The notes below the pieces were generated by a model. That model had not been told where the DNA came from. It did not search any database and saw only the letters and a list, made by a program, of their open reading frames with translations. The position numbers were made by a program, and so were the translations under genes. From positions 1 to 46,479 of the forward strand of contig LNDO01000108.1 of the NCBI GenBank assembly GCA_001465025.1: a stretch of DNA of 46,479 bases, in the 5' to 3' direction. This document shows positions 9,771 through 18,928 of the stretch, one piece after another (position 1 is the stretch's first letter; each line of letters starts with the position of its first letter). This stretch comes from Pseudomonas sp. Ga0074129 (lineage in GTDB: Bacteria > Pseudomonadota > Gammaproteobacteria > Pseudomonadales > Pseudomonadaceae).

Positions 9771-9833
9771 GGGGCAATCCTCTCAGTTAGGCAACTGCCG
9801 AAACAGTCGCAATAGGCCGGGAATCGCTTCCCG
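9771..9833 (-). promoter_or_regulatory. Structured rpsO leader (candidate S15 autoregulatory element)
   Basis: Upstream of the rpsO ATG the minus strand can form two stacked hairpins. One is CGGGAA/TTCCCG around a four-base loop (9818-9833). The other is a 7-bp stem GCGACTG/CAGTTGC containing a G-U pair (9791-9810), immediately 5' of the Shine-Dalgarno box at 9778-9784. S15 leaders in several bacteria use a G-U/G-C motif or a three-way-junction mimic close to the ribosome site. The fold is seen; binding by S15 is inference. Confidence 0.45.
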
Positions 9834-9974
9834 TGTTTTTAAGTGAGGTATGACCGCGCCTATTAACAGCCACCCTCGATACACGCAGGCCAGAGCCGAA
9901 ACCCTTTACCTGCGCTACGGCCAAACTGACCGAATCATCTACCACCGAACAGTGTTCAGCGGCTGCAACCCTGG

Positions 9975-10895
9975 CTATGCCTTGGTTGAAATCAAACGAC
10001 GCGGCGCAATACGCCCGTCTTCGCTCACTTCACCGATACCGATAAAGCGACCGTTGTGGTCTTGCACCCGAACCATGCCGAACTTTGGCGCTTCGGGGGC
10101 GCGTACCGGCTGCCCTTGCAGCCAGTAAAACGAACTGTGCTCAGAGAACTGCAGCAATGGCCAATGTTGCAGGCCGCTGTCGGACGGCTGCAAAAACTGA
10201 TCAACCGCTTCGTTGCCCCCTTCAGCATGCACCCGCTCCAGTTCTTCGAGCGTTACGGTACGGCTTAAATCAAAAGGGCCAGCTTTGGTTCTGCGCAACT
10301 CAGCAACGTGCGCACCACATCCCAACTGGTGGCCGATATCTTCGACCAGCGTACGAATATAGGTGCCCTTGCTGCAATCAACCGCCAGGCGCGCTTGCTC
10401 CGCCTCGCAGCTCAGTAATTCCAGGCGCGCAATAGTAACAGAACGCGGCTCGCGCTCCACTACTTCGCCAGCACGAGCGAGCTTGTAAAGCGGCTGCCCA
10501 TCACGCTTGAGCGCCGAGTACATCGGCGGTATCTGGCTGATTTCGCCGCGAAATTGGGGAAGAACCGCTTCGATATCGGCGCGACCAACGGTCACTGGGC
10601 GACGTTCCAGCACTTCACCTTCAGCATCGGCTGTGGTGGTGGTAACGCCCAACTGCATCAGCGTTTCGTAGCCTTTATCGGCATCCAGCAGGTACTGGGA
10701 AAACTTTGTGGCCTCACCGAAGCACAATGGCAGCACGCCAGTAGCCAACGGATCAAGGCTGCCGGTATGCCCGGCCTTCTCGGCGTTGAGCAGCCAGCGT
10801 ACCTTCTGCAGAGCGGCGTTGGAGCTAAAGCCTTTGGGCTTATCGAGCAGGATAATGCCATCAACGGCACGACGAATACGTTTGACCTGGGCCAC
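9975..10895 (-). CDS. truB: tRNA pseudouridine(55) synthase
   Basis: A 306-aa enzyme that converts U55 of the tRNA T-loop to pseudouridine. The catalytic aspartate is D48 in [13 protein letters not shown], followed by the conserved YETLMQLG and [15 protein letters not shown] segments and a C-terminal PUA-like domain. I start it at the GTG at 10895 ([14 protein letters not shown]), seven bases after AAGGAG. The frame is open further upstream to 10952, but that would overlap rbfA. Only four bases separate it from the rbfA stop. Part of the infB-rbfA-truB-rpsO-pnp series. Confidence 0.95.
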   Translation of the reverse strand: MAQVKRIRRAVDGIILLDKPKGFSSNAALQKVRWLLNAEKAGHTGSLDPLATGVLPLCFGEATKFSQYLLDADKGYETLMQLGVTTTTADAEGEVLERRPVTVGRADIEAVLPQFRGEISQIPPMYSALKRDGQPLYKLARAGEVVEREPRSVTIARLELLSCEAEQARLAVDCSKGTYIRTLVEDIGHQLGCGAHVAELRRTKAGPFDLSRTVTLEELERVHAEGGNEAVDQFLQPSDSGLQHWPLLQFSEHSSFYWLQGQPVRAPEAPKFGMVRVQDHNGRFIGIGEVSEDGRIAPRRLISTKA

Positions 10896-10899
10896 GCGC

Positions 10900-11304
10900 T
10901 TACTCCTTAGCCTCAGGTTCGTCGTCGTGCTGACGGTCTTCGCTGACTGCACGCTCGATCAGGGCCGACAACTGCGCACCACGGATAACGCTTTCGTCGT
11001 AATGGAAACGCAGGTTAGGCACGCTGCGTAGCTTCATCGCCCGCCCCAACTGCATGCGCAGGAAGCCGCTGGCATCGTTGAGCACCTTGATGCTCTGCAC
11101 CACGGGATCAACGCCTTCTTCCGGCTCGCCACCCATGATGGTGACAAACACCTTGGCATGACTGGAGTCGCGACTGACTTCTACGGCGGTGATGGTCACC
11201 AGACCGCCGAGACGCGGGTCCTTGATTTCCATGCGGATCAACTGCGCCAGTTCGCGCTGTATTTGGTCGCCGATGCGCTGGGCCCGGCTAAATTCTTTGG
11301 CCAT
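10900..11304 (-). CDS. rbfA: 30S ribosome-binding factor A
   Basis: A 134-aa cold-shock-linked maturation factor that binds pre-30S particles and acts late in 16S rRNA 5'-end processing. It begins [19 protein letters not shown] and has the KH-like DPRLG and [10 protein letters not shown] segments. I chose the ATG at 11304, which follows a GAAGG box, rather than a GTG five codons earlier. The tail is acidic and Glu/Asp-rich. It lies 108 bases downstream of infB with a hairpin between them. Confidence 0.95.
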   Translation of the reverse strand: MAKEFSRAQRIGDQIQRELAQLIRMEIKDPRLGGLVTITAVEVSRDSSHAKVFVTIMGGEPEEGVDPVVQSIKVLNDASGFLRMQLGRAMKLRSVPNLRFHYDESVIRGAQLSALIERAVSEDRQHDDEPEAKE

Positions 11305-11362
11305 TTCTACTACCTTCACTCGTCACGCGGCTCGAAAAAGCAGCGGACCTAAAAGCGGCAAA

Positions 11363-11392
11363 CGCCCGGCCGCGCAAAAGCGGGGCCGGGCG
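11363..11392 (-). terminator. infB-rbfA intergenic GC hairpin
   Basis: A perfect 9-bp GC stem (CGCCCGGCC / GGCCGGGCG) is followed on the minus strand by a broken T tract (TTTGCCGCTTTT). This is a weak intrinsic terminator or an mRNA-stabilising hairpin at the 3' side of infB, likely leaky since rbfA and truB follow. Confidence 0.5.
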
Positions 11393-11412
11393 CTGCGTGT
11401 TGCGGCTCGTGC

Positions 11413-13908
11413 TTACAGGCTACGGGCCACTTGGACTTTCTCGAACACTTCGATTTTGTCGCCGACCTTGACGTCGTTGTAGCTCTTCACGCCGATACCG
11501 CACTCCATGCCATTACGCACTTCGGAGGCATCGTCTTTAAAGCGACGCAGGGATTCCAGCTCGCCTTCGAAGATCACCACGTCGTCGCGCAGTACGCGGA
11601 TCGGACGGTTACGGTAAACCGTACCTTCAACCACCATACAACCGGCAATGGCACCAAACTTCGGCGAACGGAACACGTCACGCACCTCAGCGATACCCAG
11701 GATGTTCTCGCGAACATCACTGCCGAGCATGCCGGTCAGCGCTTTCTTCACGTCTTCGATGATGTCGTAGATCACGTTGTAGTAACGCATATCCAGACCT
11801 TCCTGCTCGACGATCTTGCGCGCACCGGCATCGGCACGCACGTTGAAGCCGAACAGTACAGCGTTGGAGGCCAGCGCCAGGTTAGCATCGGATTCGGTGA
11901 TACCACCGACACCGCCGCCGACCACACGCACTTGCACTTCATCGTTACCCAGGCCGCTGAGCGAGCCTTGCAGCGCTTCCAGAGAACCACGGACGTCGGA
12001 TTTGAGGACGATGTTGAGCGTCTTTTTCTCTTCCTGACCCATGTTCTCGAAGATATTTTCCAGCTTGCCGGCGTGAGCACGGGCCAGCTTAACTTCACGG
12101 AACTTGCCTTGGCGGAACAGTGCGACTTCGCGGGCTTTCTTCTCGTCAGCCAATACGCTCATGTCATCGCCAGCATCCGGCGTGCCGTCCAGGCCAAGAA
12201 TCTCGACCGGAATCGACGGACCAGCTTCTTTGATTGGCTTGCCATTCTCGTCGAGCATGGCGCGGATACGACCGAAGTTGGAACCGATCAGCACCATATC
12301 GCCTTGACGCAGCGTACCGTCCTGAACCAATACGGTGGCAACCGGACCGCGACCTTTATCAAGGCGCGACTCGACCACAACACCACGACCTGGGGCCGAT
12401 GGCGTGGCTTTCAGCTCAAGAATCTCGGCCTGCAGCAGTACAGCTTCAAGCAGCTCGTCAACACCAGTACCGACCTTGGCCGAGACAGAAACGAACGGCG
12501 TATCACCGCCCCACTCTTCCGACGTCACGCCATGCACGGACAACTCGCTGCGAATGCGGTCGAGGTCAGCGCCAGGCTTGTCGATCTTATTCACTGCCAC
12601 TACCAGCGGAACACCGGCGGCCTTGGCGTGCTGAACGGCTTCAATGGTCTGCGGCATCACGCCGTCGTCCGCTGCAACCACCAGGATCACAATATCTGTC
12701 GCCTTGGCACCACGGGCACGCATCGCGGTGAACGCGGCGTGGCCCGGGGTATCAAGGAAGGTGACCATGCCGCGCTCGGTTTCTACGTGGTAGGCACCGA
12801 TATGCTGGGTAATACCACCGGCTTCGCCAGCAGCTACCTTGGCGCGACGAATATAGTCGAGCAGCGAGGTTTTACCGTGGTCAACGTGACCCATGACCGT
12901 CACAACCGGCGCACGGGAGAAGGTCTCACCTTCGAATTTCAAAGACTCAGCCAAAGAATCTTCCAAGGCCGTGTCGCTGACCAGGATGACTTTGTGGCCC
13001 AGTTCTTCAGCAACCAGCTGGGCAGTTTCCTGATCCAGGACCTGGTTAATGGTCGCCGGAGTACCCAGTTTGAACATGAACTTGATGATTTCAGCGGCTT
13101 TAACCGACATCTGCTGAGCAAGATCGCCCACAGTGATGGTTTCGCCGATCTTCACTTCACGCACGATTGGACCGGTCGGGCTCTGGAAGCCATGGGCATT
13201 ACGCTTCTTCAGCTTGCCCTTGCCACGACCACCGCGACGGAAGCTGTCGCTTTCTTCGTCAATAGAGCGTGGTGCAACACGTGGCGCCGGGGCTTTTTCC
13301 TTAACGCTCGGACGATGCTGGGTGGTCTTACGATCACCACCACGACGCTCGGCATCATCGTTGCGTGCTTTATCTGGGCGGCGCGGCTCTTCCTTCTTGC
13401 GCTCCTCAACCACTGCAGCAACAACAGGCAACTCAACAGCTACTGCTGCAACCGGCGCTTCTGCTGCGGGTGCTTCAGGCTGAGCAGGAGCTGAAGCCGC
13501 GCGTTGCGGTTCAGCAACCGCACGCTGCTTGGCTTCTTCTTCAGCTTTCAAGCGAGCGGCTTCGGCAGCTGCGCGATGCTCTGCGAGCTCACGCTGCTTC
13601 TCGGCTTCAATTTCTTCGGCGCTGCGTTTAACGAAGGTTTTCTTCTTACGTACCTCAACGCTGATGGTCTTGCTACCGGCAGCACGAAGGGTGCTAGTGG
13701 TTTTGCGCTGCAAGGTAATCTTACGCGGCTCTTCCACTTTGTCGCCGTGGCTGCTTTTGAGATAAGCCAACAGGGCTTGCTTCTCACTGTCGGTCACCGC
13801 TTGCTCGGCACTTTTGTGCGGCAAACCTGCCTCACTCATTTGCTGCAGCAGGCGTTCAACCGGCGTATTGACCACTTGGGCCAGTTCTTTAACCGTGACT
13901 TGCGTCAT
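11413..13908 (-). CDS. infB: Translation initiation factor IF-2
   Basis: An 831-aa GTPase that brings fMet-tRNA to the 30S subunit and promotes subunit joining. It has an N-terminal IF2_N domain (1-50), a long charged Ala/Glu/Lys linker (about 95-235), a second IF2_N domain (about 250-305), then the G domain with GHVDHGKT at 340-347, DTPGH at 386-390 and NKID at 440-443, followed by domains II-IV. Length is usual for Pseudomonas. It lies 27 bases after nusA, in the conserved rimP-nusA-infB operon. No internal second start for a shorter IF2 form stands out. Confidence 0.98.
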   Translation of the reverse strand: MTQVTVKELAQVVNTPVERLLQQMSEAGLPHKSAEQAVTDSEKQALLAYLKSSHGDKVEEPRKITLQRKTTSTLRAAGSKTISVEVRKKKTFVKRSAEEIEAEKQRELAEHRAAAEAARLKAEEEAKQRAVAEPQRAASAPAQPEAPAAEAPVAAVAVELPVVAAVVEERKKEEPRRPDKARNDDAERRGGDRKTTQHRPSVKEKAPAPRVAPRSIDEESDSFRRGGRGKGKLKKRNAHGFQSPTGPIVREVKIGETITVGDLAQQMSVKAAEIIKFMFKLGTPATINQVLDQETAQLVAEELGHKVILVSDTALEDSLAESLKFEGETFSRAPVVTVMGHVDHGKTSLLDYIRRAKVAAGEAGGITQHIGAYHVETERGMVTFLDTPGHAAFTAMRARGAKATDIVILVVAADDGVMPQTIEAVQHAKAAGVPLVVAVNKIDKPGADLDRIRSELSVHGVTSEEWGGDTPFVSVSAKVGTGVDELLEAVLLQAEILELKATPSAPGRGVVVESRLDKGRGPVATVLVQDGTLRQGDMVLIGSNFGRIRAMLDENGKPIKEAGPSIPVEILGLDGTPDAGDDMSVLADEKKAREVALFRQGKFREVKLARAHAGKLENIFENMGQEEKKTLNIVLKSDVRGSLEALQGSLSGLGNDEVQVRVVGGGVGGITESDANLALASNAVLFGFNVRADAGARKIVEQEGLDMRYYNVIYDIIEDVKKALTGMLGSDVRENILGIAEVRDVFRSPKFGAIAGCMVVEGTVYRNRPIRVLRDDVVIFEGELESLRRFKDDASEVRNGMECGIGVKSYNDVKVGDKIEVFEKVQVARSL

Positions 13909-13935
13909 GCATTTCTCTCCTCAGGCCGCAACTGC

Positions 13936-15417
13936 TTACTCGAACCAATGGGCTCGGGCGGCCATGATCAACTTGCCGGCTCGCTCAGCGTCGATACCGT
14001 CGATGTCGAGCAGGTCATCAATCGACTGCTCGGCCAGGTCTTCGCGGTTAACAACGCCGCGCACTGCCAGTTCATGCGCAAGCGCCTTATCCATCCCCTC
14101 TAGCGAGAGCAAGTCTTCGGCTGGGTGGGCATCTGCCAGCTTTTCCTCGTTGGCAATGGCTTTGGTCAGCAAGCGATCTTTGGCGCGAGCGCGAAGCTCG
14201 TTGACGATTTCCTCGTCAAAACCATTGATGCTGAGCATCTCTTCCATCGGTACGTAGGCAATTTCTTCAAGGCTGGTGAAGCCCTCTTCGACCAACACCT
14301 GAGCAAGCTCTTCATCGACTTCAAGATCGTCAATAAAGCGCTGCAGGATGTCGCCTGTTTCAGCCTGTTGCTTGGCTTGAATATCCGCTTCAGTCATGAC
14401 GTTTAGCGTCCAACCAGTCAACTGACTGGCCAAGCGCACGTTCTGACCGCCACGACCAATGGCCTGAGCAAGGTTGTCAGCGGCAACGGCGATATCCATG
14501 GCATGGGCATCTTCGTCGACGATAATGGCGGCGACTTCAGCAGGCGACATGGCATTGATGACGAACTGAGCAGGATTGTCATCCCACAGCACGATATCAA
14601 CACGCTCACCCGCCAGTTCACCGGAAACGGCTTGCACGCGCGAACCGCGCATGCCGATACAGGCACCTTGCGGGTCGATGCGCTTGTCTTTGGAACGCAC
14701 AGCCAACTTGGCGCGCGAACCCGGATCACGGGAAGCACCCATGACTTCAATCAGCTCTTCGGCAATTTCTGGCACTTCAATGCGGAACAGCTCAATCAAC
14801 ATCTCAGGCGCAGTACGCGAGAGGATAAGCTGCGGGCCGCGGTTCTCGGTGCGGATTTCCTTGAGCAGGGCGCGCAGACGCACACCGACACGGAAAGTCT
14901 CACGAGAGATAATGTCTTCGCGAGCCAACATGGCTTCTGCGTTGTTACCCAGGTCAACAATGACGCTGTCGCGGGTCACTTTTTTAACGGTGCCAGAGAT
15001 GATTTCGCCCAATCGCTCACGATAGGCTTCAACCACCTGGGCGCGTTCAGCTTCGCGAACTTTCTGGACAATCACCTGCTTGGCGGTTTGCGCAGCGATA
15101 CGGCCGAACTCGATGGACTCGATTTTCTCCTCGAGCACATCACCCACTTTTGCGTTGGCTTCGACGGCGCGCGGCATATCGGTCGTGACCTGGTGCGCAG
15201 GGTCATCGAAGTCCGCTTCTTCAACCACTGTCCAGCAGCGGAACGTCTCGTAGCTGCCTGTTTGACGATTAATCGCCACACGCAGTTCAACTTCGTCCTC
15301 AAAACGTTTTTTTGTTGCAGTCGCCAGAGCCAACTCCAACGCTTCAAAAATCACGCTGGCCGGAACGCCCTTTTCGTTGGACACCGACTCAACAACCAGC
15401 AGTACTTCTTTGCTCAT
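13936..15417 (-). CDS. nusA: Transcription termination/antitermination factor NusA
   Basis: A 493-aa RNA-polymerase-binding factor controlling pausing, termination and antitermination. It starts [17 protein letters not shown], with an N-terminal RNAP-binding domain, an S1 domain (about 135-200), two KH domains ([11 protein letters not shown] and [12 protein letters not shown]), and two C-terminal acidic repeats of the gammaproteobacterial type. I place the start at the ATG at 15417; an upstream open extension to 15489 is not supported. In enterics NusA represses its own operon through leader terminators, and such terminators are present here before rimP. Confidence 0.97.
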   Translation of the reverse strand: MSKEVLLVVESVSNEKGVPASVIFEALELALATATKKRFEDEVELRVAINRQTGSYETFRCWTVVEEADFDDPAHQVTTDMPRAVEANAKVGDVLEEKIESIEFGRIAAQTAKQVIVQKVREAERAQVVEAYRERLGEIISGTVKKVTRDSVIVDLGNNAEAMLAREDIISRETFRVGVRLRALLKEIRTENRGPQLILSRTAPEMLIELFRIEVPEIAEELIEVMGASRDPGSRAKLAVRSKDKRIDPQGACIGMRGSRVQAVSGELAGERVDIVLWDDNPAQFVINAMSPAEVAAIIVDEDAHAMDIAVAADNLAQAIGRGGQNVRLASQLTGWTLNVMTEADIQAKQQAETGDILQRFIDDLEVDEELAQVLVEEGFTSLEEIAYVPMEEMLSINGFDEEIVNELRARAKDRLLTKAIANEEKLADAHPAEDLLSLEGMDKALAHELAVRGVVNREDLAEQSIDDLLDIDGIDAERAGKLIMAARAHWFE

Positions 15418-15485
15418 CGTACGCCTCGCCTTTCGCAATCCATTGGACACTGCGCAATCCGCGCAGCTCTCGCGGGATCCGCGCT

Positions 15486-15947
15486 TCAATCAAACCTGGG
15501 GATAATGTTGGCCTTGTCGATCATTTCAATCGGCAACAGGAACTCGTGGTCATCCACCAGCACCACCACATCCTGTTCTTCTACACCGCGCAGAAGGCCC
15601 TGAAAGTTGCGTCGCCCTTCAAAAGGCGAGCGCAGCTTGATTTTTACTTGCTCACCGGCATGACTGGCGAACTGCTCAATCGTGAACAACGGCCGATCCA
15701 TACCTGGTGATGACACCTCAAGGGTGTACTCAGCAGTGATTGGATCCTCGACATCGAGGACACCGCTGATCTGCCGACTGACAATTTCGCAGTCTTCGAT
15801 AACAACGCCATCAGGCTGCTTATCAATATAAATTCGCAGCAAAGAATGCCGCCCTTGTGACAGGAACTCGACACCCCAGCATTGATAGCCAAGAGCCTCG
15901 ACTACCGGAGCCACCAAGGCCTGCAACTGTTCTAGCTTGCTCGACAC
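15486..15947 (-). CDS. rimP: Ribosome maturation factor RimP
   Basis: A 153-aa protein needed for early 30S assembly. It shows the [17 protein letters not shown] opening, [15 protein letters not shown] and the C-terminal Sm-like domain. The start is the GTG at 15947 (VSSKLEQLQ), after a GAGGGG box; the upstream open frame runs through the leader terminators and is not coding. First protein gene of the rimP-nusA-infB operon, 68 bases before nusA. Confidence 0.95.
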   Translation of the reverse strand: MSSKLEQLQALVAPVVEALGYQCWGVEFLSQGRHSLLRIYIDKQPDGVVIEDCEIVSRQISGVLDVEDPITAEYTLEVSSPGMDRPLFTIEQFASHAGEQVKIKLRSPFEGRRNFQGLLRGVEEQDVVVLVDDHEFLLPIEMIDKANIIPRFD

Positions 15948-15969
15948 CTGAACCCCTCGCGCATGCTGT

Positions 15970-15997
15970 AAAAATAAAAAATGGGCGAATCGCCCAT
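15970..15997 (-). terminator. Intrinsic terminator in the rimP leader
   Basis: Read on the minus strand, ATGGGCG/CGCCCAT forms a perfect 7-bp stem followed by TTTTTTATTTTTA, a strong intrinsic terminator only about 23 bases before the rimP GTG. A terminator this close upstream of rimP points to attenuation. In enterics the same operon is controlled by NusA acting on leader terminators; that link here is inference. Confidence 0.8.
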
Positions 15998-16042
15998 CAT
16001 CAAACCGCCCTATAAAGGCCGGCAAAGCTGTCGTCCAGCTAG

Positions 16043-16065
16043 CAAAAAGCCCCTTTCAAGGGGCT
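16043..16065 (-). terminator. Terminator of the tRNA-like RNA
   Basis: The minus strand has AGCCCCTT/AAGGGGCT followed by TTTTTGCT, an intrinsic terminator 11 bases beyond the 3' end of the tRNA-like RNA. Together with the promoter at 16166-16195 it defines a short transcription unit of roughly 115 nt, with rimP downstream reached by read-through or another promoter. Confidence 0.82.
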
Positions 16066-16075
16066 CCTCTGCAAT

Positions 16076-16149
16076 TCAATGCGGGGGCTGGTTAACCCAG
16101 CCAGCGTCGGGGTTTAATCCGAGGAGCGACTTTACTGCTCAATCCCACA
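16076..16149 (-). ncRNA. tRNA-shaped RNA derived from initiator tRNA-fMet (metY position)
   Basis: The minus strand aligns along its whole length with bacterial initiator tRNA. Acceptor: TGTGGGA with CCCCGCA (6 of 7 pairs). D stem: GAGC/GCTC with a 9-base loop. Anticodon arm: TCGGA...CCCGA, one base short. Variable region: five bases. T stem: GCTGG/CCAGC, perfect. The 3' arm CCCCGCA equals that of tRNA-fMet. Missing are the CAU anticodon (loop TTAAAC), the D-loop GG, the T-loop TTC (loop only GTTAA) and the CCA end (TTGA instead). It lies between tRNA-Leu and rimP, where E. coli has metY. It cannot serve as a normal tRNA. It is either a decaying gene or a retained tRNA-like leader or small RNA. 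The structure is seen; the function is unknown. Confidence 0.65.
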
Positions 16150-16165
16150 TCAAAGCTGGGGCCGG

Positions 16166-16195
16166 ATTATACGACCGAACCTCATCCAGGGTCAA
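16166..16195 (-). promoter_or_regulatory. Strong sigma-70 promoter with GC-rich discriminator
   Basis: On the minus strand, TTGACC (16195-16190), an 18-base spacer and a perfect TATAAT (16171-16166) are followed by CCGGCCCC. The GC-rich discriminator is typical of stable-RNA promoters under stringent control. It drives the tRNA-like RNA, whose 5' end lies about 10 bases past the expected start site, and possibly rimP-nusA-infB by read-through. Confidence 0.85.
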
Positions 16196-16211
16196 TCGAC
16201 ACTCCAGCAAC

Positions 16212-16240
16212 AAAAAGGCCCGCATTTAGCGGGCCTTTTT
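16212..16240 (-). terminator. Terminator after tRNA-Leu
   Basis: AAAAAGGCCCGC / GCGGGCCTTTTT with a five-base loop. On the minus strand it ends the tRNA-Leu transcript a few bases after the encoded CCA. Its symmetric A and T flanks make it usable in both directions. Confidence 0.9.
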
Positions 16241-16246
16241 GAAAAT

Positions 16247-16332
16247 TGGTACCGAGGAGGGGACTCGAACCCCTACAGCCTATGGCCACTACCACCTCAA
16301 GGTAGCGTGTCTACCAATTCCACCACCTCGGC
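16247..16332 (-). tRNA. tRNA-Leu (anticodon GAG)
   Basis: An 86-nt class II tRNA on the minus strand. The acceptor stem is GCCGAGG/CCTCGGT, the anticodon arm CTACC-TTGAGGT-GGTAG puts GAG in the loop, and there is a long variable arm. The T-arm is GGGGTTCGAGTCCCC, and the CCA end is encoded. It reads CUC/CUU leucine codons. It lies 31 bases after secG, as leuU does in E. coli, so it is probably cut from the secG transcript. Confidence 0.97.
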
Positions 16333-16363
16333 AAAATCGTTTACAACATAAAGCGTGTTGCTA

Positions 16364-16747
16364 TTACTGCTGCTCAGGAGCTTGAGGTACGTCCACCGCA
16401 TCAACCGCCGGCTTAGTTGCTTCCAGAACAGGTACATCTTCAACAGCTGGCTTAGCCTGTTGCACTTCTAGCACAGCTGGATCAGGCAAACCAACCTGAG
16501 CCAAGCCGTCAGCTTTATCTTTAGCAAAGAACGCTAAACCCAAGCTAGTCATGAAAAAACCGGCTGCAAGTATAGCAGTAACTCGACTCAAAAAGGTAGC
16601 ACTTCCTTGACTGCCGAATACGGTAGTGGACGCACCACCACCAAAAGATGCGCCTGCATCAGCACCCTTACCTTGCTGCAAGAGAACCAGAACAACAACG
16701 GCAATAGCGCCCAGCAGATGAAGTACAACGATGACTGTTTCCAGCAT
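16364..16747 (-). CDS. secG: Preprotein translocase subunit SecG
   Basis: A 127-aa inner-membrane subunit of SecYEG. It has two membrane helices (about 3-22 and 54-74) with the conserved [17 protein letters not shown] loop between them, then a Pro/Val/Ala-rich cytoplasmic tail. The start is the ATG at 16747 (METVIVV-like opening, [12 protein letters not shown]), four bases after the tpiA stop. The frame stays open upstream, but that would overlap tpiA. Co-transcribed with tpiA and tRNA-Leu. Confidence 0.95.
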   Translation of the reverse strand: MLETVIVVLHLLGAIAVVVLVLLQQGKGADAGASFGGGASTTVFGSQGSATFLSRVTAILAAGFFMTSLGLAFFAKDKADGLAQVGLPDPAVLEVQQAKPAVEDVPVLEATKPAVDAVDVPQAPEQQ

Positions 16748-16751
16748 TTTC

Positions 16752-17507
16752 TTAACTTCCTGCGGCGCGACAGATCGCACCGAACTCATCCGCATTCAGA
16801 GAGGCTCCACCCACAAGCCCTCCATCTATATCAGGCATACCGAAAAGCTCGGTAGCAGTTACGGCCTTAACACTGCCGCCATACAAAATTCTTACTTTGC
16901 TCGCCAGTACCGCATCGCACTTGGCAAGCTGCTCACGAATAGCCGCATGAACTTCTTGCGCCTGCTCAGGCGAAGCAGTCAGACCCGTACCAATCGCCCA
17001 AACCGGCTCATAGGCAATAACAGCACAATCAAACACTTCCACACCCAAAGCACCAATCACTGCAGAAACTTGCGAAGCAACAACAGCTAGGGTTTCGCCA
17101 GCCTGACGCTGCGCAAGCGTCTCACCCACACACAGCACCGGAATAAGACCTGAAGACTGTGCAGCGGCAAACTTGCGCACCACAAGCTCATCAGACTCAC
17201 CCAGCAAAATCCTTCGCTCCGAGTGACCGACCAGCACGAGCACACATCGAGCATCTTGCAACTGACTCGAAGCCACCTCACCGGTCAACGCACCCTGCTG
17301 TGATTCAACGGCACAATCTTGCGCACCGACCATCACAACACCTCCCGACAACCCCTCAACTGCCTGAGAGACATGCAGCATGGAAGGGAAAACCGCTACA
17401 TCCACACCTGCAGGAAACACCTGCTTGCAAAGACCGTCGATCAGCTCTGCGACGCTAGCGCGGGTACCGTGCATTTTCCAGTTACCAGCAACCATTGGGC
17501 GACGCAT
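16752..17507 (-). CDS. tpiA: Triose-phosphate isomerase
   Basis: A 251-aa TIM-barrel enzyme interconverting dihydroxyacetone phosphate and glyceraldehyde 3-phosphate. Catalytic residues are visible: K11 in AGNWKMHG, H95 in VGHSERR and E167 in [11 protein letters not shown]. The phosphate-binding YGGSV is also present. Length is normal. It sits between glmM and secG, four bases before secG, so it is expressed with the secretion gene. Confidence 0.97.
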   Translation of the reverse strand: MRRPMVAGNWKMHGTRASVAELIDGLCKQVFPAGVDVAVFPSMLHVSQAVEGLSGGVVMVGAQDCAVESQQGALTGEVASSQLQDARCVLVLVGHSERRILLGESDELVVRKFAAAQSSGLIPVLCVGETLAQRQAGETLAVVASQVSAVIGALGVEVFDCAVIAYEPVWAIGTGLTASPEQAQEVHAAIREQLAKCDAVLASKVRILYGGSVKAVTATELFGMPDIDGGLVGGASLNADEFGAICRAAGS

Positions 17508-17572
17508 GCTTTACCTCGTCGGTCAAAGAGGGCGCAGATGTTACCCAACAGTTTTCAGACTGGCAAGCCAAA

Positions 17573-18910
17573 TCAAGCACATACGTGCGCAACAACATCA
17601 GCCAATTCATTGGCATAGCTACGGACCTGCGCCTCATCCTCACCTTCAACCATCACACGCACCAGCGGCTCAGTGCCAGACTTGCGCAACAGCACACGCC
17701 CGCGCCCCGCCATTTGCGCTGTGACGCGCGAACTTGCCTCTTGCACTAAGGGATGCTCAAGCGGATCCAACCCACCCGCAAAGCGAACATTGATCAACAC
17801 CTGCGGACACTTCTGCATGCCCAGCCGCGCTTCAGCTAATGTTTGCCCACGACGCTTTAATGCCATCAACACCTGCAACGCCGCAATGATGGCATCCCCT
17901 GTGGTCGTATGCTGGAAGCAGACCAGATGCCCTGAACCCTCGCCACCTAACTGCCATTCCCGCGCCAACAACTCTGCGATGACATAACGGTCACCGACCT
18001 TGGCCCGCACAAACGGAATACCCAGATCTGCCAGCGCCAACTCCATGCCCAAGTTGCTCATCAAGGTGCCAACCACTCCACCCTGCAACTTGCCGCGCTC
18101 CTGCAGATCACGGGCGATAATGAACAACAGCTCATCGCCATCCACCACGACGCCTGCGTGATCAATCATCAACACCCGATCAGCATCACCATCAAATGCG
18201 ATACCCAGATCAGCCTTCTGCGCCAAAACCTCAGCCTGCAAGGCCTCAACATGGGTCGAGCCACAACCGTCATTGATATTCAAACCATTAGGCTGCGCAG
18301 ACAACACGGTTACCTGCGCCCCTAGCTCGCGAAAAACACTCGGCGCAACCTTATAGGCGGCACCATGAGCGCAATCGACTACAACCTTCAAACCCGCAAA
18401 ACTTGTACTGCTAGGCACACTGCTCTTACAGAACTCGATGTAGCGCCCCGCCGCGTCATTGATACGCGAAACTTTACCAAGCTGATCCGACTCCACCACG
18501 GTCATGGGCTGATCAAGCAGCTCTTCAATCATCATCTCAATCTCATCCGGCAACTTAGTGCCCTGACCTGAGAAGAATTTGATGCCGTTGTCATGATGTG
18601 GATTATGCGACGCACTGATGACAATACCTGCCTCGGCCTGAAAGGTTCGCGTGAGATAGGCAATGGCCGGCGTAGGCATCGGCCCGAGCAGCATAACGTC
18701 AGCACCCGCCGCAGAAAGCCCAGCCTCAAGCGCTGACTCAAACATGTAACCGGAAATGCGCGTGTCTTTGCCAATCAAAATGCGGCATTTGCCTTGCTTA
18801 CGAAACGCCATACCGGCCGCCCAACCGAGCTTGAGCATAAAGTCAGGAGTAATTGGGAAATCGCCCACACGACCCCGAATACCATCGGTGCCAAAAAATT
18901 TTCTACTCAT
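17573..18910 (-). CDS. glmM: Phosphoglucosamine mutase
   Basis: A 445-aa enzyme converting glucosamine 6-phosphate to glucosamine 1-phosphate for UDP-GlcNAc, peptidoglycan and LPS synthesis. The active phosphoserine is S101 in [12 protein letters not shown], the metal loop is DGDADR (about residue 243), the sugar loop GEGSGH, and the phosphate-binding [12 protein letters not shown] near the C-terminus. It follows folP by 18 bases, the usual folP-glmM pair. Confidence 0.97.
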   Translation of the reverse strand: MSRKFFGTDGIRGRVGDFPITPDFMLKLGWAAGMAFRKQGKCRILIGKDTRISGYMFESALEAGLSAAGADVMLLGPMPTPAIAYLTRTFQAEAGIVISASHNPHHDNGIKFFSGQGTKLPDEIEMMIEELLDQPMTVVESDQLGKVSRINDAAGRYIEFCKSSVPSSTSFAGLKVVVDCAHGAAYKVAPSVFRELGAQVTVLSAQPNGLNINDGCGSTHVEALQAEVLAQKADLGIAFDGDADRVLMIDHAGVVVDGDELLFIIARDLQERGKLQGGVVGTLMSNLGMELALADLGIPFVRAKVGDRYVIAELLAREWQLGGEGSGHLVCFQHTTTGDAIIAALQVLMALKRRGQTLAEARLGMQKCPQVLINVRFAGGLDPLEHPLVQEASSRVTAQMAGRGRVLLRKSGTEPLVRVMVEGEDEAQVRSYANELADVVAHVCA

Positions 18911-18928
18911 TGCGCAAATCCTTCTAAC

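Noticed and set aside
11431-13494. A 687-codon plus-strand frame opposite infB
   Set aside because: A shadow of the IF-2 gene with no domain or start signal.
16076-16149. A functional tRNA-fMet at the metY position
   Set aside because: The anticodon CAU, the T-loop TTC, the D-loop GG and the CCA end are all missing, so it cannot act as initiator tRNA; listed instead as a tRNA-like RNA.
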